In this document: positions 9,268 through 17,284 of the stretch, piece by piece | Layout of the letters: every line of letters starts with the position of its first letter | How positions within the stretch are numbered: the stretch's first letter is position 1 | Source of the DNA: Flavobacteriaceae bacterium | Lineage (GTDB): Bacteria > Bacteroidota > Bacteroidia > Flavobacteriales > Flavobacteriaceae | Direction of reading: 5' to 3' | DNA: 42,645 nt | NCBI GenBank assembly: GCA_017852395.1 | Contig: JAFMLE010000009.1 | Coordinates: 27,226-69,870 of the forward strand | Notes under the pieces: generated by a model | What the model saw: the letters and a program-made list of their open reading frames with translations, nothing else | What the model was told of the DNA's origin: nothing | Database searches by the model: none | Position numbers and translations under genes: made by a program

Positions 9268-10191
9268 TTATTTGGCTCCTAATTGAATTTCACTGATCAG
9301 CTCCAGCTCTGATGTGTTTTTGGGGCTGTTGTGGTAAATTTCTAATGGGATTGTTTTTTTGTTTGGCCTAAATATTTTTTTCTGTTGATACATCATTTGT
9401 ACCGCCCACGCATTGGCCACGTGGCGGTATGGGCCCGTATGCGTAATCGCATGTACTTGAGTTGCAGGCAAAACACCTGATGTAAAGTTGCTGGGCAAAT
9501 CATCGGGAATTTCAGAAACCGGTTGGCACGCGATATACCGCACTTTCTTGCCGACCACGTCCCAGATGGGATACATGGTAAATGGGGGGCCATTTAACTT
9601 TTCAGAATGGTTTTTATGACTAAAAGTCAGCAGTATTTCAAAATCTTCCGACATGTATTTTTCTAGGGTTTCTGTGGCACAATCTCTTTGGATACCAATA
9701 TAATTTTGAGCGGGGCGCTCTTTGATGCCATTGACAAAAATCGTTGACGGCACCTGACCCAACTCGATCCAGTCCTTTAGCATTTTTAATCCCCGACAAT
9801 AGTCCATACTAATGAATACCTCATATGCTTTTTTCATCCAAAAAAGAAAGAACGGCAAACTACTGTCCATGGTCCATGAAAGCTTGGTCTTACCCGCTTC
9901 AGGTTCAAGAAAAAAAGCCACTTTGGCTTTGGACTTAAAGGGTTTTAAAAATTCTAAGTCAATGGCAATTGCCTTTTCAGATTCGGCTCTGATCCACATC
10001 TGACCAGCGCCTACTATGGCTCCTTCCCAATAATAATATTTGTTGTCTGGTGCTACTTCTACTTTGGCCTGAGGTTCTGCAATAAGCCATGGAGACCAGT
10101 ATTGCCAGGAATTAAAATCAGATAGGACCGATACAATTTTTTGAGGTTGGGCTTCAATTAAGATGGATTCTTTAACATATAATTTGGGCAT
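9268..10191 (-). CDS. SRPBCC domain fused to GyrI-like effector-binding domain
   Basis: The 307-residue protein appears to be built from two ligand-binding folds. Residues 1-140 look like a polyketide cyclase/dehydrase (SRPBCC, START-like) domain, with the typical opening ESILIEAQPQKIVSVLSDFNSW and a WEG-x(4)-G pattern. Residues 150-305 resemble the GyrI/AraC effector-binding fold, containing YIGIQRDCA, a central VRYIACQPV strand and the HTGPYRHVANAWA segment. There is no DNA-binding helix-turn-helix, so it is more likely a small-molecule-binding or hydrolase-like protein than a regulator. It is the last gene of a minus-strand run, 36 bases after the lipoprotein gene. The fold assignment is by pattern; ligand and role are unknown. 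Confidence 0.75.
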   Translation of the reverse strand: MPKLYVKESILIEAQPQKIVSVLSDFNSWQYWSPWLIAEPQAKVEVAPDNKYYYWEGAIVGAGQMWIRAESEKAIAIDLEFLKPFKSKAKVAFFLEPEAGKTKLSWTMDSSLPFFLFWMKKAYEVFISMDYCRGLKMLKDWIELGQVPSTIFVNGIKERPAQNYIGIQRDCATETLEKYMSEDFEILLTFSHKNHSEKLNGPPFTMYPIWDVVGKKVRYIACQPVSEIPDDLPSNFTSGVLPATQVHAITHTGPYRHVANAWAVQMMYQQKKIFRPNKKTIPLEIYHNSPKNTSELELISEIQLGAK

Positions 10192-10227
10192 AATTGGTTT
10201 TTTTTAAAATTAATCTATTTTGAGTTT

Positions 10228-10812
10228 TTATCGAATGCGATTCCCTTTTTGATACCGAAAGCTATAGGTCTGTAGCGTCCCATAATAATTGATCACAACT
10301 TTGGTGTTGTCAATGGCGTTAAATGTGCATTCAATTTTTGATCTGCCATTATCATTGTTTACAATCATTTTGCCAGACAATAAGGGGTTGCCTGCAAAAT
10401 TCCAATAGTCCACTCGTTCTGAAGCCAATGCTTCAAAGCGCAGGTTATAAAAACCTACCGGCATATCGAGTTGTTGGTAAGGGGGTCGTAGTGATACAAA
10501 ATAGGTGCCGGGATCTAGTGTGTTTTTTTGAGAACTATAGCATACCATTCCAATAAGTGACCCTTGGCCTTGAAGCATAAAATAGGATCCTGGCTGTGAA
10601 GAAACATCAAGTCCTTTGGCGGTGAAAATGAGGGTTTGCCGATAAGGAGGGGTGTCGGTGTCAGAAATTTGCTCAACGGCCAATAAGGACGCGTTGGTGA
10701 TTTGAAAGGTGGCTTGACCTATCGAAAAATAATTGTTTGATGCTGTCGGGGTTTCTTTGCTGCAAGAGGAGATTAATAAAAGAATAACCCCTAAAAAAAA
10801 GTGCTTTTTCAT
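10228..10812 (-). CDS. Small predicted lipoprotein of unknown function
   Basis: The 194-residue product has a lipoprotein signal peptide with lipobox ISSC; Cys17 would be lipidated, followed by SKETP. The rest reads as alternating beta strands (FSIGQATFQITNASLL, TLIFTAKGLDV, KIECTFNAI, VVINYYGTLQTYSFRY). This fits a small beta-barrel or beta-sandwich exposed to the periplasm or held at the outer membrane. I recognise no family. It lies between the AlbA_2 gene (44-base gap) and the SRPBCC-GyrI gene (36-base gap), so it may belong to the same transcript, though these gaps are larger than within the upstream trio. Confidence 0.75.
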   Translation of the reverse strand: MKKHFFLGVILLLISSCSKETPTASNNYFSIGQATFQITNASLLAVEQISDTDTPPYRQTLIFTAKGLDVSSQPGSYFMLQGQGSLIGMVCYSSQKNTLDPGTYFVSLRPPYQQLDMPVGFYNLRFEALASERVDYWNFAGNPLLSGKMIVNNDNGRSKIECTFNAIDNTKVVINYYGTLQTYSFRYQKGNRIR

Positions 10813-10856
10813 GGTGTTGATTTGGTGGATAAAAATTACTTAAAAAAAAGGAAACT

Positions 10857-11996
10857 TTAGGTGTTATATTTTATTTTTCTAAGCACCCGTTGGCTTTCTT
10901 TATAGGTCTGATAATGGTCTTCTCCCAGCGCTTTGAGTAGGGGTCTTGCGCGTTCGAGCTGGCTTTTGGCAAGCGCTATACCATTGAGAGAGCAAAGCAT
11001 TAGTTGTGCCGCCATTTTTGGGAGTGCTTCCTTTTCTTGGGCGTCGAGCGGGGCCTGCTTTTCGAGTTTATCCATTAGGGCCTTTAAGGTATTGAGTCGA
11101 TGATGAAGCAGCTTTTTGTCAATCTGTGGAGGTTCGAACAGCAATTGAGATGTTATGGTGTAGGACCCGTTGTCCAAAAAATTGATTTTTACTTCTTCGA
11201 GGGGATAAAAACGCAAGGGTGGATTTACCCCAAGCTGAACGTATTCTGTTATCAAAAATTCGTCTTTAGTCCATGCAATTTCGACTTCATCCAAATTGGA
11301 ATAAAAAAGTTTGACCTGCTCATTGATCAACTCTATATCTACTCGGGAGTAATAGGTGCGGTTTTTAACTTTTTTTTGTTTCCCAGACCAGCAAACCACA
11401 AAAAATTCTTTAAAAACCAGATATTCAGAAACCAACTTGTGGTTGTGTTGGCCAATAAAATCCATAACCCGGTCCAACGTTAATTTGATGCTGTTTCGGG
11501 CATGGGTTTCGATTTGAGAGACGCGATGATGGTTGTCCGCTAATGGCAGTTGCAGCCTTTGCTTTGGCAGGGATATACTTCCTTCACGTTGGAAAAAACT
11601 TCCAGAAGGGTATTTCCAAATGGCTTTTTTTAACGTTGTTGCCATCGCATTAGGAAAAATGGTCACAAGACCCACAACCTTGCCTTCAGGGAGGTTTGGA
11701 AAGTAGATGTTTTCATAAGTGACTTTGGGGGGGACATCGAGATAGGCATTAACCAAATTTTGGAGCTTACTGTCGTCAAAAAAATCGACGCCAACAATTT
11801 CATTGGTAGCGTCTTCAATTCCAATAACAATATAGGAGTTGTTTTTGGGGTTGCTGTTAGAAAGTGCGCTGATGTGTTTTAGGAATTTGGCTTTCCCAAT
11901 TTTGGTATTGAGATCTATTTTGCGCTTTTTATCATAAAAACTGTTTTCGTCGCTATGCGCCAAAAGGGCTTTGATAAGAAGGCGTTTGTTGATCAT
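10857..11996 (-). CDS. AlbA_2 (Schlafen-type) domain protein
   Basis: The 379-residue protein has an AlbA_2-like domain in about the first 130 residues. This is recognisable by the early E-N-S-F-Y-D-K-K segment, the KFLKHISALSNS helix, the SYIVIGIEDATNEIVGVD beta hairpin and the PPKVTYENI strand. Such domains occur in Schlafen proteins and in many bacterial proteins proposed to bind DNA, RNA or nucleotides. Residues 150-379 are mostly charged and helical, without an obvious partner domain; the classic C-terminal ATPase or helix-turn-helix seen in some relatives is not evident. Its start overlaps the SDR stop in an ATGA arrangement, so translation is probably coupled. The domain call is moderately firm; function is unknown. 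Confidence 0.7.
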   Translation of the reverse strand: MINKRLLIKALLAHSDENSFYDKKRKIDLNTKIGKAKFLKHISALSNSNPKNNSYIVIGIEDATNEIVGVDFFDDSKLQNLVNAYLDVPPKVTYENIYFPNLPEGKVVGLVTIFPNAMATTLKKAIWKYPSGSFFQREGSISLPKQRLQLPLADNHHRVSQIETHARNSIKLTLDRVMDFIGQHNHKLVSEYLVFKEFFVVCWSGKQKKVKNRTYYSRVDIELINEQVKLFYSNLDEVEIAWTKDEFLITEYVQLGVNPPLRFYPLEEVKINFLDNGSYTITSQLLFEPPQIDKKLLHHRLNTLKALMDKLEKQAPLDAQEKEALPKMAAQLMLCSLNGIALAKSQLERARPLLKALGEDHYQTYKESQRVLRKIKYNT

Positions 11997-12739
11997 GTGT
12001 TGCGATTGACTACATAGGCACTGGCTTGGTCGGTTGGCAAAATTGTCAAATCGGCAATGGTGACATGCGCGGGGGCAGCAACCATGTAGGCAATTGCTTG
12101 AGCAACATCGGCTGCTGTTAGGGCTTGTAACTTAGCATATACTGAAGCGGCACGGGGCTGATCGCCTTTGAATCGCACTTCAGAAAATTCGGTTGCAACC
12201 AAGCCCGGGTGTATCGCTCCTACCCGTATGCCAAAAGGATTACAATCCAGTCTTAGGCCCTCTGTAAAACGATCTACCGCCGCCTTACTGGCACAGTAAA
12301 CATTGCCCTTTGGGTATGCTTCTTTGCCAGCGATGGAGCCTACGTTGATGATTTGTCCGTTTTTGCGGGCAATCATTTGCGGCAAAAGTGCTTTGGTTAC
12401 ATAAAGCAACCCCTTGACATTGCCGTCTATCATTGCCTCCCAGTCGTCTAAGGACGCTTCGTGAGCGGGGTCCAAGCCGTGTGCATTTCCTGCATTGTTA
12501 ACTAATAAATCGATCGTGTTGAACGGGGCTTCTAGGCGTTCAATTGCGTCAAATACCTCCTGTCGCTTGCGCACGTCAAAAGTCAAAATTTGATGGGGTG
12601 TTTCCAAAGCTTCTGATAATGCTTGAAGCTTATTTTGTCGACGACCACATATAACCAATCGAAATCCTTGCTTTGAAAGTAAAAGGGCCGTTGCCCATCC
12701 AATGCCACTACTGGCGCCTGTTATTAGTGCTGTTTTCAT
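11993..12739 (-). CDS. Short-chain dehydrogenase/reductase (SDR, YdfG-like)
   Basis: The 248-residue product is a classical SDR, an NAD(P)-dependent alcohol/carbonyl oxidoreductase. Visible motifs are TGASSGIG at 7-14, NNAG at 81-84 and the catalytic Ser135, Tyr148 and Lys152 (GSIAG...YCASK). Arginines in CGRRQNK after the second strand favour NADP(H). The closest pattern is the 3-hydroxy acid dehydrogenase group. I chose the ATG at 12739 because the protein then begins MKTALITG, as SDRs do, and lies 4 bases after the upstream stop. An upstream in-frame start at 12802 would add 21 unlikely residues inside the aldo/keto reductase gene. It overlaps the AlbA_2 gene by 4 bases. Confidence 0.9.
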   Translation of the reverse strand: MKTALITGASSGIGWATALLLSKQGFRLVICGRRQNKLQALSEALETPHQILTFDVRKRQEVFDAIERLEAPFNTIDLLVNNAGNAHGLDPAHEASLDDWEAMIDGNVKGLLYVTKALLPQMIARKNGQIINVGSIAGKEAYPKGNVYCASKAAVDRFTEGLRLDCNPFGIRVGAIHPGLVATEFSEVRFKGDQPRAASVYAKLQALTAADVAQAIAYMVAAPAHVTIADLTILPTDQASAYVVNRNT

Positions 12740-12743
12740 ATCG

Positions 12744-13610
12744 TTATGGTGCGCGGTGTCCCCAACTTGCTTCGGTGAGAACAAACCAATCTTCAATTTC
12801 AAGTTCTATTTTTGTTGCTGTTACACTTTGCTCAAGTCGCGACAACTGTGTGGTCCCTACCACAGGATGTATAGTTGCAGGGTGACGCAAAAGCCATGCC
12901 AGCAAAAGCTGACTTTCATTGGCGTTGTATTTTTGACAAAGTGGTTTTAGAACCGCTTCTATTCGCAAAACCGCAGCATTTTTTTCTTTAAAATAAGCGC
13001 CCAATGGACTCCAAGCCATGGTCCCTATCTGTTGTGCTTGGTGATGGTCCAAACTGCTATCCAAAAGTGGGGCGTTGTGTGTCAAAGAACACGCAATCTG
13101 ATTCCAGCTAGGGGTTTCAAAACGTTCAAAAAGGCGCAATTGTGAAGGGGTAAAATTTGACACCCCCCAAGCCTTAATTTTTTGCTCTTCGCGGAGTTGG
13201 TTTAGCGTTGCCACTATCGGCTCGGCATCCATCAAAGGACTGGGACGGTGCAACAGTAGTAGGTCTAAATAATCCGTTTGGAGGTTTCGCAAACTGTTTT
13301 CAACCGAAAAACGAATGTGTTTAGGCGAGTAGTCGTAGTGTTTTATTGGGATTGGACGGGCTTCGCATGGATATTGAATGCCACATTTGCTAATAAAATA
13401 AGTCGCTTCACGCGCAACCGCTGTTTGTTGAAAAGCGGTCCCAAAAGCAGCTTCGGTGGTATATCCTCCGTATATGTCTGCATGGTCGAAGGTATGGACT
13501 CCTAGCGCAACGGCCCCTTCTATATTGGCCGCAATTTGTGAGGTGCTAAGGTTTTGTCCCCACACCCCCCAGGTCATGGTTCCGGCAATTATCCGAGAAA
13601 ATTTTTGCAT
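12744..13610 (-). CDS. Aldo/keto reductase (YdhF-like)
   Basis: The 288-residue protein is a TIM-barrel NADPH-dependent aldehyde/ketone reductase. The catalytic tetrad is Asp42 and Tyr47 (FDHADIY), Lys75 (ISKCG) and His121 (LLLLHRP). The segments WGVSNF near the middle and AWLLRHPATIHPVVGT near the end are typical of the family. The length fits the YdhF subgroup. It heads a minus-strand operon with the SDR 4 bases downstream and is divergent from moxR across a 148-base AT-rich spacer. Pairing two carbonyl reductases suggests detoxification of reactive carbonyls, but that is inference; the natural substrate cannot be read from sequence. Confidence 0.9.
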   Translation of the reverse strand: MQKFSRIIAGTMTWGVWGQNLSTSQIAANIEGAVALGVHTFDHADIYGGYTTEAAFGTAFQQTAVAREATYFISKCGIQYPCEARPIPIKHYDYSPKHIRFSVENSLRNLQTDYLDLLLLHRPSPLMDAEPIVATLNQLREEQKIKAWGVSNFTPSQLRLFERFETPSWNQIACSLTHNAPLLDSSLDHHQAQQIGTMAWSPLGAYFKEKNAAVLRIEAVLKPLCQKYNANESQLLLAWLLRHPATIHPVVGTTQLSRLEQSVTATKIELEIEDWFVLTEASWGHRAP

Positions 13611-13758
13611 TTCAAAAAACTAAAATTCACTCTAAAATAGGGACATTTGAGGCTTTTAAAAATTTGAAAACCTGCAATTTTTAACCAATTATTAACAAGA
13701 TAAACACGAATATTTTATCATTTTTGGACACGCTAAAAAAAATGCCTTAATTAACATC

Positions 13759-14760
13759 ATGGAAAACAACACTACTATAGACATTAAAGCACTGAATGAG
13801 AAAATTGCAAAGGAAAGTGCTTTTTTAGACCTGCTAACCCTTGAGATCAATAAGGTCATTGTTGGGCAAAAAGGAATGATCGAACGCCTGCTAATTGGTT
13901 TACTTGGTCGAGGACACGTCCTCCTAGAAGGGGTCCCTGGACTGGCCAAAACTCTAGCTATCAACACCTTGAGCAAAGCCGTCAAAGGCTCTTTTAGCCG
14001 GATACAATTTACTCCAGATTTGTTGCCTGCAGATGTGGTAGGTACAATGATTTATAACATCAAGGAAAACGATTTTTCGATAAAAAAAGGCCCTGTATTT
14101 GCCAATTTTGTCTTGGCCGATGAGATCAACCGGGCACCGGCTAAAGTACAGTCTGCCCTGCTCGAAGCCATGCAAGAAAAACAAGTAACCATTGGAGACA
14201 GCACCTTTAAGCTCCCCTTGCCTTTTCTCGTCATGGCTACGCAAAACCCAGTAGAGCAAGAAGGAACTTATCCGCTCCCAGAAGCACAAGTTGACCGGTT
14301 TATGCTCAAAGCCATTATTGACTACCCCAAAATCGAAGACGAACAACAAATCGTTCGGGCCAACCTTGCTCAAAATACCCCTGAGGTAAAACCCGTTATA
14401 ACAACCAAACAAATTCTAACCGCACAACAAACGATTCGTGAGGTTTATATGGATGAAAAAATTGAAAAATACATTCTAGACCTCATCTTCGCAACACGTT
14501 ATCCCGAACGCTACAAACTTGAAAAAATCAAACCTTTGATAAGCTTTGGAGCCTCACCACGTGGAAGCATCAACCTGGCCACTGCGGCAAAGTGTTATGC
14601 TTTTATGCAACACCGCGGCTATGTGATTCCAGAAGATGTTCGGGCCGTAATTTATGATGTGCTGCGCCACCGAATTGGCCTTACCTATGAAGCTGAAGCC
14701 GAAAATGTAACCACCGAAGACCTGATTAGCCAAATCATAAATGAGGTTGAAGTACCCTAG
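13759..14760 (+). CDS. moxR: MoxR-family AAA+ ATPase of the Bat operon
   Basis: The 333-residue ATPase is the motor of the MoxR/VWA chaperone-like systems, acting in the cytoplasm beside the inner membrane. Walker A is GVPGLAKT (58-65), Walker B is VLADE (118-122) and the sensor-1 region is ATQNPVEQEGTYPLPEAQ from 160. A C-terminal helical lid follows. Length and motifs are standard for the group that precedes batA in Bacteroidota. It is the first gene of an eight-gene cluster, with DUF58 30 bases downstream. The 148-base upstream spacer must contain the operon promoter, but I found no convincing -33/-7 pair in it. Confidence 0.96.
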   Translation: MENNTTIDIKALNEKIAKESAFLDLLTLEINKVIVGQKGMIERLLIGLLGRGHVLLEGVPGLAKTLAINTLSKAVKGSFSRIQFTPDLLPADVVGTMIYNIKENDFSIKKGPVFANFVLADEINRAPAKVQSALLEAMQEKQVTIGDSTFKLPLPFLVMATQNPVEQEGTYPLPEAQVDRFMLKAIIDYPKIEDEQQIVRANLAQNTPEVKPVITTKQILTAQQTIREVYMDEKIEKYILDLIFATRYPERYKLEKIKPLISFGASPRGSINLATAAKCYAFMQHRGYVIPEDVRAVIYDVLRHRIGLTYEAEAENVTTEDLISQIINEVEVP

Positions 14761-14790
14761 TCCTCACAGTGAAACCAATGCCGTATTTTT

Positions 14791-15657
14791 ATGGACACCA
14801 AGGAACTTCTAAAGAAAGTCCGAAAAATCGAAATTAAAACCCGCCGCCTAAGCGACCACGTCTTTGGGGGAGAGTATCACAGTACCTTTAAGGGACGTGG
14901 AATGACCTTTAGCGAGGTTCGACAATATCAATATGGCGATGATGTACGCGCAATCGACTGGAATGTAACTGCACGATACAACGAACCTTTTGTAAAAGTT
15001 TTTGAAGAAGAACGCGAGCTGACCCTTATGCTTGTAATTGACGTTAGTGCTTCCGAAATTTTTGGCACACAACAACAGTTTAAAAGAGAATACCTAACTG
15101 AAATTGCAGCCACACTTTCGTTTTCTGCACTTCAAAATAATGATAAAGTAGGCTTGCTTTTGTTTAGTGATCAAATCGAATTGTATATCCCTCCCAAAAA
15201 AGGACGCTTTCATATACTGAGAATCATCCGTGAACTTCTAGAATACGAACCGCTAGGAAGCGGTACCAATATAGGTTTGCCACTAGAGTTTTTGTTCGGG
15301 GTATTGAAGAAAAAAGCCATTGTATTTTTATTATCCGATTTTATGGATAAAGGCTATGAAAAAACCTTGCAAATAGCCGCTAAAAAACATGATTTAACAG
15401 GCATACGGGTTTATGACCCCAGAGAAAAAAGCATCCCCAACATTGGGCTGGTGCCCATGCAAGACAGCGAGAGCGGTGCCGTACGCTGGATCAATACCCA
15501 ATCCAAAGCACAGCGTTTGCGCTATGAAAAACATTTCCAACTACTGTCTCAAGATTTTGAAACCATTTTTAAAAAAAACGGCGCAGGAACCCTTTCTTGT
15601 AGTGTTGAAGAAAGTTATGTAAAGCGATTGTTAGGGTATTTTAAAGCACGTATCTAA
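14791..15657 (+). CDS. DUF58 (VWA-like) protein of the Bat operon
   Basis: The 288-residue protein belongs to the DUF58 family, whose members travel with moxR. The signature FSEVRQYQYGDDVRAIDW is at about 36-53. A VWA-like fold follows, with LVIDVSASE as a MIDAS-like DxSxS strand and LLSDF later in the domain. It has no membrane segment, unlike BatA and BatB, so it is predicted to be cytoplasmic and to act as the direct partner of the MoxR ATPase. It starts 30 bases after moxR and ends one base before the next gene. The operon position is the conserved moxR-DUF58-batA context. Confidence 0.94.
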   Translation: MDTKELLKKVRKIEIKTRRLSDHVFGGEYHSTFKGRGMTFSEVRQYQYGDDVRAIDWNVTARYNEPFVKVFEEERELTLMLVIDVSASEIFGTQQQFKREYLTEIAATLSFSALQNNDKVGLLLFSDQIELYIPPKKGRFHILRIIRELLEYEPLGSGTNIGLPLEFLFGVLKKKAIVFLLSDFMDKGYEKTLQIAAKKHDLTGIRVYDPREKSIPNIGLVPMQDSESGAVRWINTQSKAQRLRYEKHFQLLSQDFETIFKKNGAGTLSCSVEESYVKRLLGYFKARI

Positions 15658-15658
15658 G

Positions 15659-17278
15659 ATGAAATCAAAACTGCTTTTTGGGATTTTATTACTTGCAAGT
15701 CTTCGAGGCTTTGCCCAGTTGGGCGGAGTGGTGCAAAGTGCAGTAGATACCACAGAAGTTTTGATTGGCGCACAACTCAACTATACCCTTCAAGTAAAAC
15801 TAGACAGCCTGTCAGAAGTCGTATTTCCAGAACCGCTTGAGGCAGCCCCTTTTGAAGTTATTGAGACCTTCCCAACCGACACCCTTAGAACCCAAAGTCA
15901 TTATTTGTTTACCAAAAAATATGCCCTAATCCAATTTGACTCTGGACGCTACACCATCCCCCCACAAAAAATCGTAGTCAATGGTTTTGTAAAATTGACA
16001 GACACCATCCCCATACAGGTCAAAAATGTTGTGGTGGACACCCTTAAGCAAAAGTTGTACGACATCAAACCACAAATTGCAGTAGCAAAAAACTACAACG
16101 CCTGGCTGGTTCGATTTCTTTGGGCGTGCACCATTTTGTTCTTTCTTATTGGAGGCGTCTGGGCCTATTTTTTTACACAACGAAGAAGAGAAATTAGAAA
16201 TGCCGCACTACCTCCTTTTGAACGCGCCATTGAAGAGCTGAAAGCCTTGGAGCGCAGCCAGCCTAAAGTACAGGAAGAATACAAAGACTACTATTCGAAA
16301 CTCACCGAAATTGTACGCCGCTATCTCGAAGAAGAAGCAAAAATAGATGCCTTAGAAAGCACCTCTTCCCAATTGCTCGACAAGATGCTATTGCTAAAGG
16401 ACGCTGGAAAAATTCCTTTAGAAAAAGAAACGCTCAAAAATCTAAAAACCGTTTTAGAAACGGCAGATTTGGTCAAATTTGCCCGCGCCGTTCCCGAGGT
16501 AGGAACCGCGCCAAGAGACAGGGAATGGGTAGAGGCAATCGTTGTAGAAACCAAAGAGGTGCTCCCAGAACCTACACCAGAAGAACTACAAGCAAAAGAA
16601 GAGTACCAACAATTGCTAAGAAAGCAACGCCAAAAAAAACAATTGCGCTACGGATTGGCCGGTGTAGGGGTGGTGATGTTGCTTGGATTGGTTTCATCCA
16701 TACTGCTTTATGGCTACTATCCGGTGATAGACACCTTGCTGGGTTATCCTACAAAAAAATTGGAACGAAGCATTTGGGCATCGAGCCTTTATGGAGCACC
16801 GCCCGTTCAGCTTGAAACTCCAGAAATTCTAATCCGAAATGAAAATACCCCCCCACAAGTTCAAGAATTTGAAATGGGGGGACTCGATCAGCCTTTTTAT
16901 GTTTCATTACAATTTACAGTCAAGCCCCCAAAGCCAGGACAGCAGGGGCAAAATGATGGGATTGTTGACGAACAAGAAACACAAGCCTTGATTGACGGCA
17001 TTCTAGAAACCTACCAACAAAAAGGGGCTTCAAACATGCTTGTGGACAGCGAGGTGGTTACAACAGCAAAAGGGTTGCCCGCACTTAAAATCTCAGGAAC
17101 TTTGGACTATGGCCTTGAAGACAATGTGCCAAAGAAACGTTTGATCTTTAGCACTTTGCTTTTTGATTTTGATAAAGGCAAAATTGCACTGACCATAACT
17201 TATGAAAAAAACGACCGTTATGGGCCACAAATTGCCGAGCGTATCACGGACAGTATTGACCTGATAAAAGAATTGTAA
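15659..17278 (+). CDS. Bat-operon membrane protein with a BatD-like helical domain
   Basis: The 539-residue product has a signal peptide (1-20, ending GFAQ) and a periplasmic beta domain (about 25-145). A membrane segment follows at 152-172, then a cytoplasmic helical domain at about 185-300, a second membrane segment at 331-352 and a C-terminal domain that should lie outside. The helical domain (YYSKLTEIVRRYLEEE, TSSQLL, GKIPLE, ETADLVKFAR) has the same spacing of key residues as the C-terminal domain of BatD in this operon (FYESLERALHNYLKAK, ENCDLARF). This suggests the two are paralogous. It sits where Flavobacteriia usually have an unnamed gene between DUF58 and batA. It is probably an inner-membrane component of the Bat complex; its function is unknown. 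Confidence 0.85.
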   Translation: MKSKLLFGILLLASLRGFAQLGGVVQSAVDTTEVLIGAQLNYTLQVKLDSLSEVVFPEPLEAAPFEVIETFPTDTLRTQSHYLFTKKYALIQFDSGRYTIPPQKIVVNGFVKLTDTIPIQVKNVVVDTLKQKLYDIKPQIAVAKNYNAWLVRFLWACTILFFLIGGVWAYFFTQRRREIRNAALPPFERAIEELKALERSQPKVQEEYKDYYSKLTEIVRRYLEEEAKIDALESTSSQLLDKMLLLKDAGKIPLEKETLKNLKTVLETADLVKFARAVPEVGTAPRDREWVEAIVVETKEVLPEPTPEELQAKEEYQQLLRKQRQKKQLRYGLAGVGVVMLLGLVSSILLYGYYPVIDTLLGYPTKKLERSIWASSLYGAPPVQLETPEILIRNENTPPQVQEFEMGGLDQPFYVSLQFTVKPPKPGQQGQNDGIVDEQETQALIDGILETYQQKGASNMLVDSEVVTTAKGLPALKISGTLDYGLEDNVPKKRLIFSTLLFDFDKGKIALTITYEKNDRYGPQIAERITDSIDLIKEL

Positions 17279-17284
17279 CACGAG

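Noticed and set aside
12740-12802. A longer N-terminus for the SDR gene starting at 12802
   Set aside because: It would add 21 residues before the canonical MKTALITG opening and overlap the aldo/keto reductase gene.
13954-14412. A 152-codon antisense frame inside moxR
   Set aside because: moxR is complete with all motifs on the plus strand; the antisense frame has no domain.
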